64,000 nucleotides of DNA from assembly GCA_032158295.1 (NCBI GenBank), contig CM063255.1, positions 17,450,094 to 17,514,093 on the forward strand. Direction: 5' to 3'. A program made the position numbers and the translations under genes. Source of the DNA: Pycnopodia helianthoides. Taxonomy: Eukaryota > Echinodermata > Asteroidea > Forcipulatida > Asteriidae. The first letter of the stretch is position 1. Each line of letters opens with the position of its first letter. Positions 21,589-36,500 of this stretch are shown here, one piece after another. The notes under the pieces are model-generated. The model was not told where the DNA came from, searched no databases, and worked only from the letters and a program-made list of their open reading frames with translations.

Positions 21589-24500
21589 GTTAGTATCATT
21601 TGTTGTGTGTTTTGGGAGTGTCAAAATCTCCAGTTTCCAATTTGCAATGAGGGAGAAAGTCTTTAAAGTCCACCAGTGTCAAAACCTCATCAATTCATGG
21701 GTTTTGTTCTCGAGACTCTACATGTACCACTTTGTCAAGATTTTACAGTTTTGTACAATCCTGACTGCAGGAAAATGGTTTCTGTTCATTCACTCGAATG
21801 TTTTATTAATTGTATACAGTTTGTGGTAACACCATATCTACTATGCCCTGTAGATACTGTTCTTTGAGATTGTCTTGCTAATGTATTTCTCAAAGAACAC
21901 TACCTACAGGGCACATGGTGTTCTGCAAACTGAATATACATTGATACCTCACCATGCAACGCCTCAAAACCCATATATGTTTTATTAATTTTCTCACCAT
22001 CTCAGTCTTCTCCACACATCAGTAGAAACAAATCCAACTGAAATGAACTGAGCTCAAGACTTGTGTACGTCATCTATTGCAAAATAACATTGACGTGAAC
22101 AGCAGTTTGCAATCCAACAGAACGTTTGTTCAGGATTCCCTTTAAATACCATTTTCCATTTGATGTTTTATGTAGGTTTTGTCCAACTGATGTACCGTAA
22201 GTTTTGTTAACTTGACAAGTCAAGGTTAAAGTTTATATACGGTGTAGAGGTACATGTATCTTACAGAAGTTCTGTGACAAAAGAAAGTACATCCGAAAAA
22301 AATGCTCTAAGAAAGATTCCACCTTGTTGCTGTCACAAAACAACAAACATGTGTAACCCTAACTTACAAAATGGTCTTATCCTATACATTGAAAGGTTGA
22401 AATAAATTTGTGTTCTTCTTCTTGCAGAGCACAAGAGGGCGTAAAGGGGACGAGGACATCACACCATACCTGTCTCCACGAGCGCCTCAAGGGAGACCCA
22501 AGTCTGCTAAACAGGAACGGCCACGGTCAGTAGTGTCTGGCCACAGACCGGCCACCGCCCCGTCAAAACAGGGAGGAGCAACCAAAAAAAAGGTAACGTT
22601 TTGTTCATTTGTCTCCATGTTAAGTTAAAATTCACTCATAATATTGTGATGGAAACGAGTGCACACAAGTACAATGAAGGCAGTGGATACTTTTGGTAAT
22701 TACTCAAGAAATACATTGCCATAAAAAGTTTTTTGGTAAGGAGCACCTGAGAGCTGTTGATAGTATAAAACATTGTGAGGAACGACCCCCTCTGAGGTAA
22801 AGTCGGTTTTGAGAAAGAAGTAATTTCTCACGTAAATATTTGAATCTGAGAAAGGCTTTAGGCATGGAGCCTCTCTGGGCATTTGAAAGCACACAATTCT
22901 ATGCAACAAAGGGTGTTTTTTCCTTTTGTTGTTTTCTTGAAACTTTGATGACAAATTGAGCCCAAGTTTTCACAGGTTTGTGATTTTATGCATATGTTGG
23001 GATACACCAGGTGAGGATACTAGGCTTTGACAATTACCAAAAGTATATCCTGCCTTTAAATGACAGTGCTGAAACATCAACAGTAAGAACTCACGGCCAT
23101 TTTTCAAAGACATTTTCAGATGATTGCAAAGTGAAAAAAAAAATTCTGAAAGGAAGAAAATAGGTACCATTGCTAATTAAGTAATCACTGTTTTCTTCTT
23201 CTGTTCCCCCTACGGATTTCAGAACGCAGTGTACATCGACCATGATGGCTTTCCTGTGCATAGAGACCAGGCCTGGGCCGAGACAGCCTCAGACTCCAAC
23301 CAAGAAGAAGAAATCGACTCTCAGAATCTACGGGAGGTAAGAGATTCTAGATTCTGTACAACCCTGGATCAGATGAGGCCGTAGCCCGTCCTTCTCTGGG
23401 AAATACGAGATTTTAATGAGGCCAGACTGTTTGGTAATCTATAGGCAGCTATAAATATACCTCTAGTAGCTTTGCGAGATATCGTATAACACAGAGCTAG
23501 GAGGTCACAACAGCTAATTAGAGATTGTGTTTTGATCGCGGCAAGCTGAGCTGCTCTGATAACTATACCGCAAGTTGAAGAAAAATGTATTGTGTTGTAC
23601 TGCAATTCACTGTGTTCAATTGATGAGTATCTGGAATATTATTGAGGCTGTGTAGTTTCAATGCAGTAGAACAACATTAAAATTTATTAGAAAAAAATTA
23701 AAAAGGTGTTTTTAGAGTGCTCTTTACATTTGGGGTATCGGAGTGTTTTAACATAATGAACAAATGCAAATAAATGAGAAAGTTCAGCAGATGAAAGTAC
23801 TGGGCAAGTAAATTTAGTCAATAATACTATAAAATAAAATCTAAAATCTTGTGGGTATTCTCCTTGCATTAGAAGTCATGTAATGGCCTTTCTCATAGTG
23901 TTAAACTTTCTGACTGTTCAATACCAATCCGTTACTAGATGACAGAGGTGTGGAGAAATCAAAATGAAACTATCAAAAGAAAGTAACACCTTTTTTTTCT
24001 TCTTTTTTTTTCTGCAGCTGGACCACTACGTCATGAACAACATCACCCTCAACATGTCACCTGAGGACAGACGAAGCAACTCCCCCTACAAGGTGGACCT
24101 GACTCTCCCTCCAGAGCCTAAGCCGCCCACCCGGCCGCCACCAACAGGTTCCAGGAAAACTCCAAGGGGCGGCACATCGCGGACTGTGTTAACAAAGGAT
24201 GGGCGCCGTCTCAGGCCCAAGTCTAACAAGGTGATATATCAGACATTTTTTATTCAAAGTTTATATACATGTAGCTTTTGTTATATCAAGTCCATAAACA
24301 TTGATCAAAATGTATGTACAAAGAAGTCTAAGAACCTTAGTTATTGTTGGTTCCTTTTTTTTGTATCTCCCCTTTTTTTTTGGGGGGGAGGTGCATAGTG
24401 TTACCAAAAGGGGTGTCTGGGTGTCTTTTGGACACCCCGTTTTAAATTTGGACACCCTGTTTTTTCTGTCAATTACATGTAAATGATGTGTATGTAAACA

Positions 24501-27500
24501 GTTTGGACACCCAGTTTTTAAATTTCCAGCAAATTTAAACACCCTTTTACCAAATCCTGGCTAAAACCTTGGGGATGTCAAACATGTGTACAGACCACAC
24601 ACAACTCTCGGCCAATGGTAGGTCTTCCTTTGACCTCATGTCTGACATCATCAAGGAGTCTACTAAGGTTTTTTCTCGTATTCGTAACTTACACCACATG
24701 ATTTTATAAATAAAATGTGCACATAAGTTACTGGTGATTTCCACGGTCTCTGACTTGTGCAGTATAATTTTCTGAAATGCTTTTTTCAATTTACTCTGAG
24801 TTCCTTCTCTCACTTCAATTCAATTCACTTTATTTCCAATCCATACACAAAATAAACAATGGAACACAAACATAGAAGTAACGACTATAGGCAAAGAATA
24901 AGTAACTAAATTAATACAATACAAAGCAAAACAAAACAAAAAAAACACTTGGAAATGGAAGTACAGACCCCCTAAGAAAATAAAGCAACGTTGTGATATA
25001 TGAAGCAGCAATGGGGCAAATGGTGAAGAATGTTGCGAAAGCACAAACAATGGAATTATTTACCTCCCTTTTAAACACCCTCCAGGGCTCCCTCTCCTTG
25101 CATCGTAAGGAGCCCGCTTACCCCCACGCTGGCCAGCAACAGACCCTGTGCGATGTCACAATCAAATACCGTGGCAGCAACCTCAAGCTGCAGTACGAGC
25201 GACAGGACAAGCGAGACGAAATCATCATCAACCAGCAGCACTGCGGCGGAGGGAACCTTGTAGTGTTCCATGGACTGGTTGAACCTGGAAGTAAGTAGAC
25301 TGTGGAGGGTGGTAAATTGGGGCAGGGGAGGAGGGGGTGTTGGGAAGAAACTCCGGGTGCATAAAGTTGCAAACGGAAGGAACAGTGGGAGCAAAATTTT
25401 CCAACAAATAGTTCTTCTTTCTTTAAGCAGGGTCTATACAGGTAGGTGGTTGTGGCTTTTTTTCCAAACCAAGATTAGAATGCTGTTGACAAGGTAACTT
25501 TAGAAGGGAGTTATTGGTTTAGGAAGTGTAAAACACATTTTACAACAGTCTTCTTAACAACTTTGCCATATTCAAAAGTCTCACTCGGAATATTCCTCAC
25601 AGCAAAAAAGTTAGTGAATTTGTTTATATCAATCTTTTATCTTCTCGCATGTAACAAAACAATTTTCCTTTGTTGGCCTAATAAAGAAAAGAATGAATGA
25701 ATGAAACAAAATCAAGAATGCATATTCGTACTGGTCGGTGAGATTTGTTTGCCCAAGTGGTCTCAGAGTTTTCCTCTGTTTTCACCCGACAGCCGATCTG
25801 GTCTTCACATCTCGACGCCATCGTGGCTACCCGTTTAGTCTGACGTTCTACCTGAACCAGATCCAGGTGCTGCGGCTCAGCGCCTGCTGCGAGTACAAAT
25901 ACGGCCCCGGTGTACTGCTAGGAGGACGCAAGGGGCATTTCAAATTTGGACGCGTCGACGGAGGTTCCGCATGCTACAGGTACAAGAGTGTGATTTGATT
26001 TGACCAAGGGCTAGTCCAACTTTCATGCTAGCGTCAGTTTCACATTGATGCACTAATATTCTTGTTTAAATCACGATGCTGTTTTCCTGTGTTGGGTTGA
26101 ACCTGTGTGTTTATTTGTTTCTCTTTCTTGTTTGGTGTCTGACGTCCACCAGGAAGATGCCTTCATTATTATTATTTTGTTCTTGTTTACACATGTATTT
26201 TGTTGGTGGATCTGTATTGAAATAAATGTGAGTTTGTCCTTGCCTTTGCTTTTCAAAAGAACGATCCTGCTTTGATTTTTTGTAACATTCGATATGTTGT
26301 CGCAGATGCATGGTTGAAGCAGAGCTGGCTATACACATGTGTTTTGTTGTTGGATTTGTATTCAAATAAATGTGAATTTGTCCTTGCCTTTGCTTTTCAA
26401 AAAGACATTCCTGCTTCGATTTTTTGTAAAAAATCACTGTTGGATGTTGAATAAAATAAAATAAAATAAAAATAAAGTAACATTCGATATGTTGTCGCAG
26501 ATGCATGGTTGAAGCAGAGCTGGCAATACTTGTGTGTTTTGTTGTTGGATTTGTATTCAAATAAATGTGAGTTTGTCCTTGCCTTTGCTTTTCAAAAAGA
26601 CATTCCTGCTTTGATTTTGTGCTACATTCGGTATGTTGTTGCAGATGCATGGTTGAAGCAGAGCTGGCACGCAGGGAACGCCAGCGCTACAAGGACACCC
26701 AGACAGAAGAGCCCAAACCAGAGCCAGAACCCGAACCAATCCTGGAGAGTCAGGGCACCCAAAGTGACCCCCCGCCTCCAGAGACGAGGGACCAGAACGA
26801 ACAGGCCCAAGGTGAGAGAAAAGCAGGGAATAAAGGGGATGTTAAAAGGGATTCTAAAAGTAGCTCTGAGCATTCTAAAAGTCAATCAGATGTACCCACG
26901 AAGAGTACCCACTCTAACCCTGATTTAACTAGGGATTTAAGTGATCCAAACCCAGATGAACCCAAAACTTCAGGAAGGAACTATAATGTATCTAGGGTGT
27001 CTAGCAGTTCTAGCCAGGGTACGTACACTTCTCAAAGCTCTAGAGGGTCAAGTTGTAGCCCGGATGCACCCAGGGACTCTACAGGCACTTCTGGCAGCCC
27101 AGATGCACCCAGGGACTCTACGGGCACTTCTGGCAGCCCAGATGCACCCAGGGACTTTACAGGCACTTCTGGCAGCCCAGATGCACCCAGGGACTCCACG
27201 GGTTCAAAGAATTTCCCACTGGGTGGCTCTCGCATAAATGATCACAAGCAATACAAAAAAAAGAGCAACAAAAAGTTACTGAAAAGCAGTGATAGCTCAA
27301 GTGAAGGGTCTCAGTCCAGCTCCCTTGGGGATGGAATGAAAATATCCAAAGATTTGAACAGCAATGCTTCTCGTAGTAGGAAGAGCCAACTAAGTCTAAA
27401 GAAATTTTTCGAACACCAGCAGTAGAAAAGTTGTGAAAACAGCTAGTAAAACTAACTCGATTAAGAAAACAAGTCTGGAGAAAGAGATAACGAGTGACTG

Positions 27501-30500
27501 TGTAGACAGTAGTTCTTCTTCTAAAATACCAAATGAAAGTAAGCAGAGTGAGGGTGACAGAGGGGAGAGAAAGGGTTCTTTGTCTGGAAGTGACACTAGT
27601 GTGAGTGAGGACTTGTCATCAAGCTTTCATTATACCTCTTAAAGCACTACGCCAGGAAAAATGTCAAAAACATGTAGTGGAAGGGATCGTAGAAAGGATG
27701 TTGTCAATCTAAAGCAACAACAGATTAACCCTCTTGCTGTCTGACCATTCAATACCATTCACTGTGGTTTTGAATGATAGATAAACTATGCCAGCCTGCA
27801 ATATGATACCATGAGGGAATGCATGTACACAGTACACAGTTAGTTCTGTGCACAGTTGTGCCACCGTACACAACCTTGGCAGTCGAATGGTTTCAAATGG
27901 TTGGTCAACTCACTGGAAAATGTTGCCAAGAGTCACTGACAGTAGGAGGGTTAAAGCACTACGCCAGAGAAATATCAAAAACATGTAATTGAAGGGATCG
28001 TAGAAAGATGTTTCATCTTAACAACAACAGATTAGGGGAAAGAATGCTCAACAGTCGTGTATTTGTGATTTGAGACATTGCATGGTGGAATACACATGCA
28101 TATGGGTGCATTGATGCAGAATATAATTACGAGGTGAAATCTAGACCATTCCATTTCATGAGGTGACGCCGAGTAAAATGGATTACACCGATTTTTCCTG
28201 AGTGATTTTTATAAACTCTTGGTTCGGATAGGACTGTAGCAGGCATGGAATTTCAACTTTGAGAAGGCGAGACCATTTTTAATTTTGCAAAGGGCACTTC
28301 CATTGGAAAATCTTTGAGTCTATCATAAGTTTTTGAAAGGGGCACTAAGACCAGGGGCAACAGAGGCTGGGGCCTCCTTGTAATTCCAGGCCTGCTGTAG
28401 GCCTGTGTAGTAAGTGTAGTTATAACAATCTAGCTGCACATATGTAGAAAGGCTTCACTTTGTGGCACACATTCATGTAATTATTTACAAGTACTTATAA
28501 TCCGTGCTCTTACATGTTTGGCTTACTTTCATACTTACAATGTACTTTCCTTCCTATCTGAAATGTGAACTGACTTTCTCAAGCTTTTCTATCCATTCTT
28601 GTACAAAGATGTATTGTACCCCGACTCTATTCATGATGCACTTTGCAAAGTTAAATTTCATTCAACTGTTGAGGGCCACCACGTATCATGTGGTATTTTC
28701 TAGTGAGGTTTGCAGTAACACCTTGTAAAAATATCTCTGTGAGCTGTGGTTCTGACAATCTTCAGCTAAAGACTTGCACTTATGTAGTCTTGGTCCAAGA
28801 CGTTAGTGATTGATAGTGGATTGTGTATGCAGGCTTGTAGTAAATCGTAATAGTGCGCCCTCTTATGGCATGATTTAACCAACTTGACCAGCTCTCACTC
28901 ACGTCTTGGGAATCCTGCATCATTGGATTATCTTTTTTCTGTTTTCTCTCAATGACATTTAAACAAAATTTTTTTCGACCCTTGCAGAGTCTTTCATAAA
29001 GACTAAAGGACAACACAACACACAGATTTATTCCTGCGATCATGCGCTGATTGGTCCCTTAGGAAAGACCGGGGAGACACAAAGAAAAAGTTTACCCAAT
29101 GCTGCAGGGTTCCCAATACGATAGTGAGAGCGTGTCAAGTTGGTTAAAACATGCCGTCAGAGGTTGCGCTGGTACGAGTTACTACAAACGTACATGTATA
29201 CAATCCACTGATCTGAACACAATCCACTATAGCACACCGCACTTAATGCTAAAAATAGAATGCCCCGATCTCAGACATGTCAAATTTCACTAAGATACGC
29301 GCGTACATGTCCAAGCTGTATGTTAGCACGCGTGTACTGACTGCGCCACTGGTGCGTTTTGGCGGGCTGATGATGCTAAATATAGAAACTCAGTCCCCCT
29401 ATCTGAGATGTGTCAAATTTCACTAACATACGCGCACATGTCCAAGCTGTATGTTTACTTGCGTGTACTGATCGCATAAGTGGTGGAATGTCTGTCCGGC
29501 AGCCGGGTATTTTGAGCAAAAGTGACGTCATTAGTGCGGAATGTCATTGATCACTGACGTCTTGTACCAAGACTAGTACTAATGCTAACTTACTCTTTCG
29601 CATTCTCTCAAGATTCACTTTTATGTATAGACATGTGCTGTGTACTTCAATACACATGATTGTTGACCTACATGTAGTACATGGAGGACTTGTCTTTGTT
29701 CTCCCATTGTTTGTACTAAGATTGGTTTTGGACACAAAAAGCAAAGCGAGGGCAATCACGCTCTGTCAAAAACACCTGGGTTTAAACGGGTATACAAGAT
29801 CATATTATGTACACTTAAAGGGAGGGTATACCTTTGGTAATTACTCCAAAAATTACAGACCATAAAAAACATACTTGGTAAGAAGCGCTGCAGCTGTTGA
29901 AAATGTATAACATTTTGAGAAACTTTCCTTCTAAGGAATGTGGTTTTAGTGAGAGGGATTCAAAAAATGTTCAATCTGAGAAACATTTCATGCATGAGAG
30001 AAACTATAAATATAAATATAAATATGAATAGTAAACTTGCGGGTACAACCATGGGTAAAATGGATACCCATGGTTGTACCCGCAAGTTTACTATTCATAT
30101 TTATATTTATATTTATAGTTTCTCTTATTCTCCACACCATGCAAAGCTTCAAACACCATTTCATGCATGAAACATTTCTCAGATTGTGTATTCCAATTAC
30201 GGATTATTCTTCCTGCGTGGACATAACCGCTTCAGATTTTGTTATCAATATCTCAAAAACGCTACCACATTCTGAAATTAAATTTTCACAGGTTCGTTAT
30301 ACTGTACATATCTACATTTATGTAGGATTAAAACAATCGAACGGTTCAAAAAACCAAAGGTATACTCTGCCTTTTAAGACTTGTTCTCAAGCTAATGTAG
30401 ACAAAATTAATTGAACACAGAAAAAGTTGCTTTGCAGCCTTACTCATTTACATCCAGGCAAGCAACCTTTGGGCAAGTTCGGGTGAGCGACTAGAGTGAC

Positions 30501-33500
30501 TAGACTAACCAGAAACAGTGCGACAGTGTGTGACGTAGCTCTCGAATTGACTAGATCGACCATGCTCCAGTGCATGGTCGAGCTGGGCCCAATTTCATGG
30601 CTCTGCTTACCGCCGAATTCTGCGCTTGCGGTGACCATTCTCCGCTTACTGTTCAAGCGCCGAATTTCTGCTCTAGCTGTGTAAGCGTAGAATGCCTAGT
30701 AACGTGGAGTACGCACGCGCACAAGCCGAAATTCCCCGCTAACCCGTGAAATACGCTTGACGTAAGCGCGGAATTCCCTGCTTCCGCAAGCGCCGATTCT
30801 TTGCTTACGGTAAGCAGAGCCACGAAATTGGGCCCTGGTCAATCTCCCTGTGCCCTATGGTTTCTAGTAAGTCTAGTCACTCTAGTCGCATACCCGAACT
30901 TGCTCCTTTTAGCTACTCAGCTGATTTACTCTTCTTCTCATCTTGTTTTAAATGTTCTAGTGCCATAGAAAAACAAAGTTGCATGTATGTTACATGATTT
31001 GCATACTGAATAGTTTAAGATCAGATTCACATGTGCTGTACATGTATATACACGGTAGATAACGTTAACAATACGCAATGACCTACATGTACTACAAAAT
31101 GGGAACATGGGAACTCAACTGTTTTTTTGTTCAAGATGTCAATTCGTTTCCATCCTGTGTACTTCTTATTTAATATGCTAAAGTGACACATTTACCTTCG
31201 GATTGGGCACTTTGGGCCAAAAAAAGCTTTTGTTATGAGACGAATATGGTTGCCTTGGAAAGATGTTTCAATAGCAGAGTATAATGATCCACACAAATGT
31301 CCCTCTAAATTGTGGGGTTTTTCCTTTTACTTCATGAACTCACACGGTCTGCCATTTTGTTTGACTCCACAAAATTACAGACCGTGTTAGTTCAAGAGGT
31401 ATTAAAAGGAAAACCACACCATTTCGAGTGGATCATTATATTCTACTTAAAATTATCTTTCCAACCATATTCAATTCATAACAAACGTTTTTTACAGCCT
31501 AAAGCTCCCAATCCGAAGGCAGCATGTCACTGTAAGTAGTCCATCCATCTTTGATCTTCCCTTCACTTATTTGCACTCAGCATTTGAGAAATAAAGGCCA
31601 CAAATGTACAGCTCATGATAAAAAGTACAGTTTCGAATAACACATTTCCCCAAACGAAACTTCAGTTTATATTTCTTATAGATGTACAATGTAGTTACGT
31701 ACTGTACACCCTAGTGTACAAGAACATCCAAACAGCCGATCCTGTAAACCAAACTCCTTTGCTGAGCCCATGTATTTCAATAAAATAGTATCACTTTAAA
31801 AACGTGAAGAAACATTTTTCTAACATTTCTTCATCTACATTTTCTGCGTCTGTGTCTGGCATGTCTGCAAGTAACATTCGTGTTAGAATTACATGCACTT
31901 TTCTGATTGTAGAACCACTTTCTATATGGCTTGTTACTTTGACCACAAGTACATCAGGCCTGGAATTTCATCTTGGACAGGGCAAGGCCATTTTCGTTTT
32001 GGAAATTTATGGCACTTTCATTTGAAGTCTCTGGGAAACTTGTGAAGGGGCACCAGGGCTAAGACCAAGGGAAGCAGAGACTACCGTTTTAATGGCCTCG
32101 GTGTAATTCCAGCCTGGTGTATGTTTATTTGTTACTGTTACTAACAATTTTCAACATCAGGTCTCTAAAGTTATTCTCCCAAGATTTCTGGCTTCCGTGA
32201 TCGATGTAACCATGGAATTTGCAAGATGATCATTACAGTAGTATTTTACATACAATAATACTAAGTTAAAATAAACCACAAGTTGAATGGTTTGTTCTGA
32301 AACATTTCCACTATGATACAATATCATTAGAGCGGGAGTTGAACCTCCGATCTCCTAATTTACTTGACCAAGTGCTCTTCCAACTGAGCTATCTATGTTG
32401 GCAATATCTTCATTCTGTGGGGCACCACAGTCGGATTGCATACAATTGTATGGCGTAGACCAAGACGTCGCAGGTTCGAACCCCACTCAAGTCAATTTTT
32501 CTTTGTTCACCCCCCTAAATGATTTACCCAGTCAGTTTCCCTTGTGGTTTTTATTAAAATACATACTTTATTCAGGTTATGTTTTGTATGAACATAACAC
32601 ACCATTTAGGATTTTCTTCTCTCTCTTGTGTTTTGGTTGATTCACTGTTACAAAACTCTACAGCACTTTCAGTTTCAGTAGCAGTTTTACTTTTAATTTG
32701 TTTGACTTTGATTTAAAGGCAGGGTATACTTTTGGTAATTGTCAAAGACCAGTATCCTCACTTAAAGTATCCCAACATATGTAGGCATGAAATAACAAAC
32801 CTTTGAAAATTTGGGCTTAATTGGTTATCAAATCTGCAAGAAAAATTATGAAAGAAAAAAACCAGCCTTGTTGCATATAATTGTGTGTTTTAAGATGCCT
32901 GAGAAATGCTTCATGCCTGGAACCTTTCTAAGTTTCAAATTTTGGGGTGAAAAATTACCTCTTTCTATATTAAACTACATTACTTCAAAGGGGGATGTTT
33001 CCAACAGTCTTGTAATATCAACAGCTCTCAAGTGCTCACTACCAAGTAAGTGTTTACGGTCATTTCAGAGTAATAACCAGAAGGTAAACCCTGCCTTTAA
33101 TTGATATATCTTGAACACAATGTACACACATTTACACAATGTGTCTTGAACACGGTACATTTGGCAGATCTGAGTCTCCAGTTATTCAGGTCTAAGTTAT
33201 CACCGTTGCATGCCCCTTGAAAGTGTGTTGTATCCTTGCCCCTTTGATCTCAAATCCCAGTAGATGCATGGTGTGTTATGAGGTGAAATGGATGTTAACA
33301 CTAACAATCTAGGTGCAATATGATCAAATCAGGACCCAATTTCCTAGAGCTGCTTAAGCAGAAAGTATTGCTTAACAGTTGTCTGCTAAGCAGAAAGGAG
33401 CATGATACCAGTCACAAATTGTACATGCGACATGATGGTTTGGCTGGTAATCACATTCTGGTTAGCAAAATATGTTTGTGCATAGCTGCTTTTTGTGCCG

Positions 33501-36500
33501 AGGCAGCTCTATGAAAAGTGTGCCCAGGCCTGGAATTACACAGAAGCCATGGGGGCACTGGTCTCTGTTGCCCCTGGTCTTGGCCTTGGCCTTGGTGCCC
33601 CTCTAAAGGTTTCTCCTAGACTCTAATATTTTCCAATAGAAGTGCCCTTTGCGAAATGAAAATGACCCTGCCCTCTCAAAGATGATATTCCAGGCCTGTC
33701 AAATAAGGTGGTAAAGTGTTTTGAAAAAAATAAATAAATAACTTACAAAAAAAAGTACGTAGGCCTACTAATGATTTTTTGTCAAAGATTTTGTGGACGT
33801 TAGTACATGTCATGCATGTGTATTTTGATTTATTTCAAAATAAGAAATCAGGTGTTTGGGGACAATTTGCTCACATGCGGCAGTGTTTCACTATTTGACT
33901 GAAGTAATTCTTTGGACATTTGATCATGTTTATAAACAGTGAGCTATTAGGTTAAGAAATAATCAAAAACCTTGTTTTTATTATTTTAAATTCTTTTACA
34001 TTGACGTATCCTTATTTATAAGTGTTGGAGTAGAGAGAGAGAGAGAGAGAGAGTTGGATCCCTTTTTAGTTGCATGATTGCATGATAATCCCTTATCCCC
34101 TCTCCCTTGATCCCAGCTGATGATGAAGCCGAGGAGGCAGAGGGTGGCTATGACGATGAAGCCTTTGAAGATGAAGACGGGAAGGAAGACGGAGCCTCTG
34201 AGAAAGGTCAGTTGCTGTTAGTCCAGACGCCGTTTCAAAAGATTGCCTACATTTTGTTTAATGGCGTGTCGTGGTCGAGCGGTTGAATGCATCGGACTCA
34301 CGAATCCTGGTCATGACACTTGTGTCCTTGAGTCTTGCTCAAGGACACTTGTGTCCTTGAGCAAGACACTTAAACTATAACTGCTTCTCTTCACCCAGGG
34401 GGTAAACGGGTGCCTGTGAGGGCAGAGATGGTTTACTGATAACAGTTGGGCAAAATTCATCATTGTTTACAAGTCCCCGGAAACATTATGTCAAGTCTTA
34501 TTCTCAGGTTTCCTTTGTTGATTTATTAAACTCATTTTACTTCCATACAATTCATGGCTAAATTTTACTTTCATGATACGATTTTTACAGCCATAAACTG
34601 CAAACAGAATTGCCCACACTTAAAACTCAATATGGTTGGGACCACCTTGGTCCAAGAAAGTCATTTATGCACCAGACTTGCACAGTGTCCATCAAGTTTT
34701 CCGTTTTCTTAGCTTATGACATTTGCAAATTTTTTCTTTGTGTACTTTTGTAGAAGATGCTTCAAAGACTGGGGACAAGAATTCAGATCATTTCTTTTCC
34801 GGTCCGGAATCAGATGTTGAGCAGAAGCAACCGCATGATGCAGACTACGACGCAGACTCCGACTTTGAGGTGGAGTCAAATCATGGGAAACGGAAAGAGG
34901 AAGAGAATGAGCAAGATGAGGAAATAAAAGAAGAGGTCAAGGAAGAAGAAGATATCAAGGAAGAAGTTGATGAGGAAGACGCTGTGAAGGAGGCTTCTGA
35001 AGAGGAGCCGATTCAATCTGAAATAGAAGAAGCAGACGAGGGCAATAAAGATGATGGAGACGTGCCACAAGAGGTAATTAAGGAGGAAGATGACACTCAT
35101 GAGGTACCCGAGGAGAAAAAACCTCAAGTGAAGGAGGAGGATAAACATGATGACAGCGATTTAGATAGCGATGGAGAGGATCACAACAAAGTGTTGTCCT
35201 CATCTTCAAGCTCTTCTAGCGCCTCCGAGGATGAGGCAGATCAGAAGGTGCGTGACACCATTGTGTCTTCTAGCTCAGATTCTGACTCGGATGACGACGA
35301 GGAAAGGAAGACCAAAGAGGTTGAGCAGGATAAGGATGATATTAAAGAAGAAGAAACACCATCCAAGGATGAGGGAAACGGCGTTGTAAGAGAGGAAGAT
35401 GATACTGACAAAGACATCCAGGCCTCTGCAGAGGAAGCCTTCCCAGCCAAGGACAGGAATGAGGTAGAGAGGAAAGAGGAAGAGAAAAGAATGTCTCCAC
35501 CTTTAAGAATGCACCTTAAAGACGTGTTGTACCTGGACGATGAACAGGAAGAAGAAATGCAGGCAGATGAACAGAGGAAAGTAAAAGCAAAAGAAGAACA
35601 ACTGTCATCTTCATTGCCTGAAAATCCTGAGGACACCAATGATAGAAAGACAGACCAAGAGGTAGATGATGACATCAAAGGAGAGAATAATACAAGCAAA
35701 GAAAAACAAGAGGAAGAAGGAGAAAAGGAGGAATCCGACAAAGAAGACAAATCACTCTTTGATAGAATAAAGTCCGTGTTCACTTCATCGGATTCTGACT
35801 CCTCTGATTCTTCTTCCTCTTCCTCTTCCTCTTCCGACTCAGACAGTGAAAGAAAAAAGAAGAAAAAACACAGAAAGAAGAAAGGAGAAGCAAAGAAAGA
35901 AGATACACCAGTCCCTGCTGAAATAAAGTGGGACTCCGATTCAGACAGCGGGAAGAGATCACAGACAGAGAAATCCGATTCTGAAAAGGAAGATGTTAAA
36001 GGTGAGAGCAAAGAAGAGGAAATGCAAGATGATACAATAGTCGGAGATGACTCTATTAAAGTGGATGGGAATATGCCAGCAGAAGTTGACCATTCTGAAG
36101 ATGATAAAGAGAAGGCAGAGGATGTAATCACTGCATATGAAGAGGCAGAGACAGGAGCTGTTTCTATAATGCATGAAGAGAAAGAGGATCAAAAATCTGA
36201 AGAACCTGACCGGGATGAGGATTCTCAGTCCCAATCTGAGAGACTGGTTAGCGATGAAGACAAGGATGAGGATAAAGGTGATACAGTCTCTCTTGGAAAA
36301 GACACATCTTCGGAAAACAGGAATGATGGTGATGCTCAGACCAAGGATGACCCAGAGAAGCCTGAAAGTGACATTGAGAAAGAGGATCAAAAATCTGAAG
36401 AACCTGACCAGGATGAGGATTCTCAGTCTCAGTCTGAGAGATTGGTTAGCGATGAAGAAAACAATGAGGATAAAGGTGATACAGTCTCTCTTGGAAAAGA

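Noticed and set aside
26111..26650. 179-codon minus-strand frame with internal repeats
   Set aside because: Product of the triplicated intron unit, antisense to ERICH3; no family resemblance.
35241..36131. 296-codon Ser-rich frame on the minus strand
   Set aside because: Reverse complement of Glu/Asp/Lys codons in ERICH3 exon 10 yields Ser/Phe/Leu; no splice or start context.
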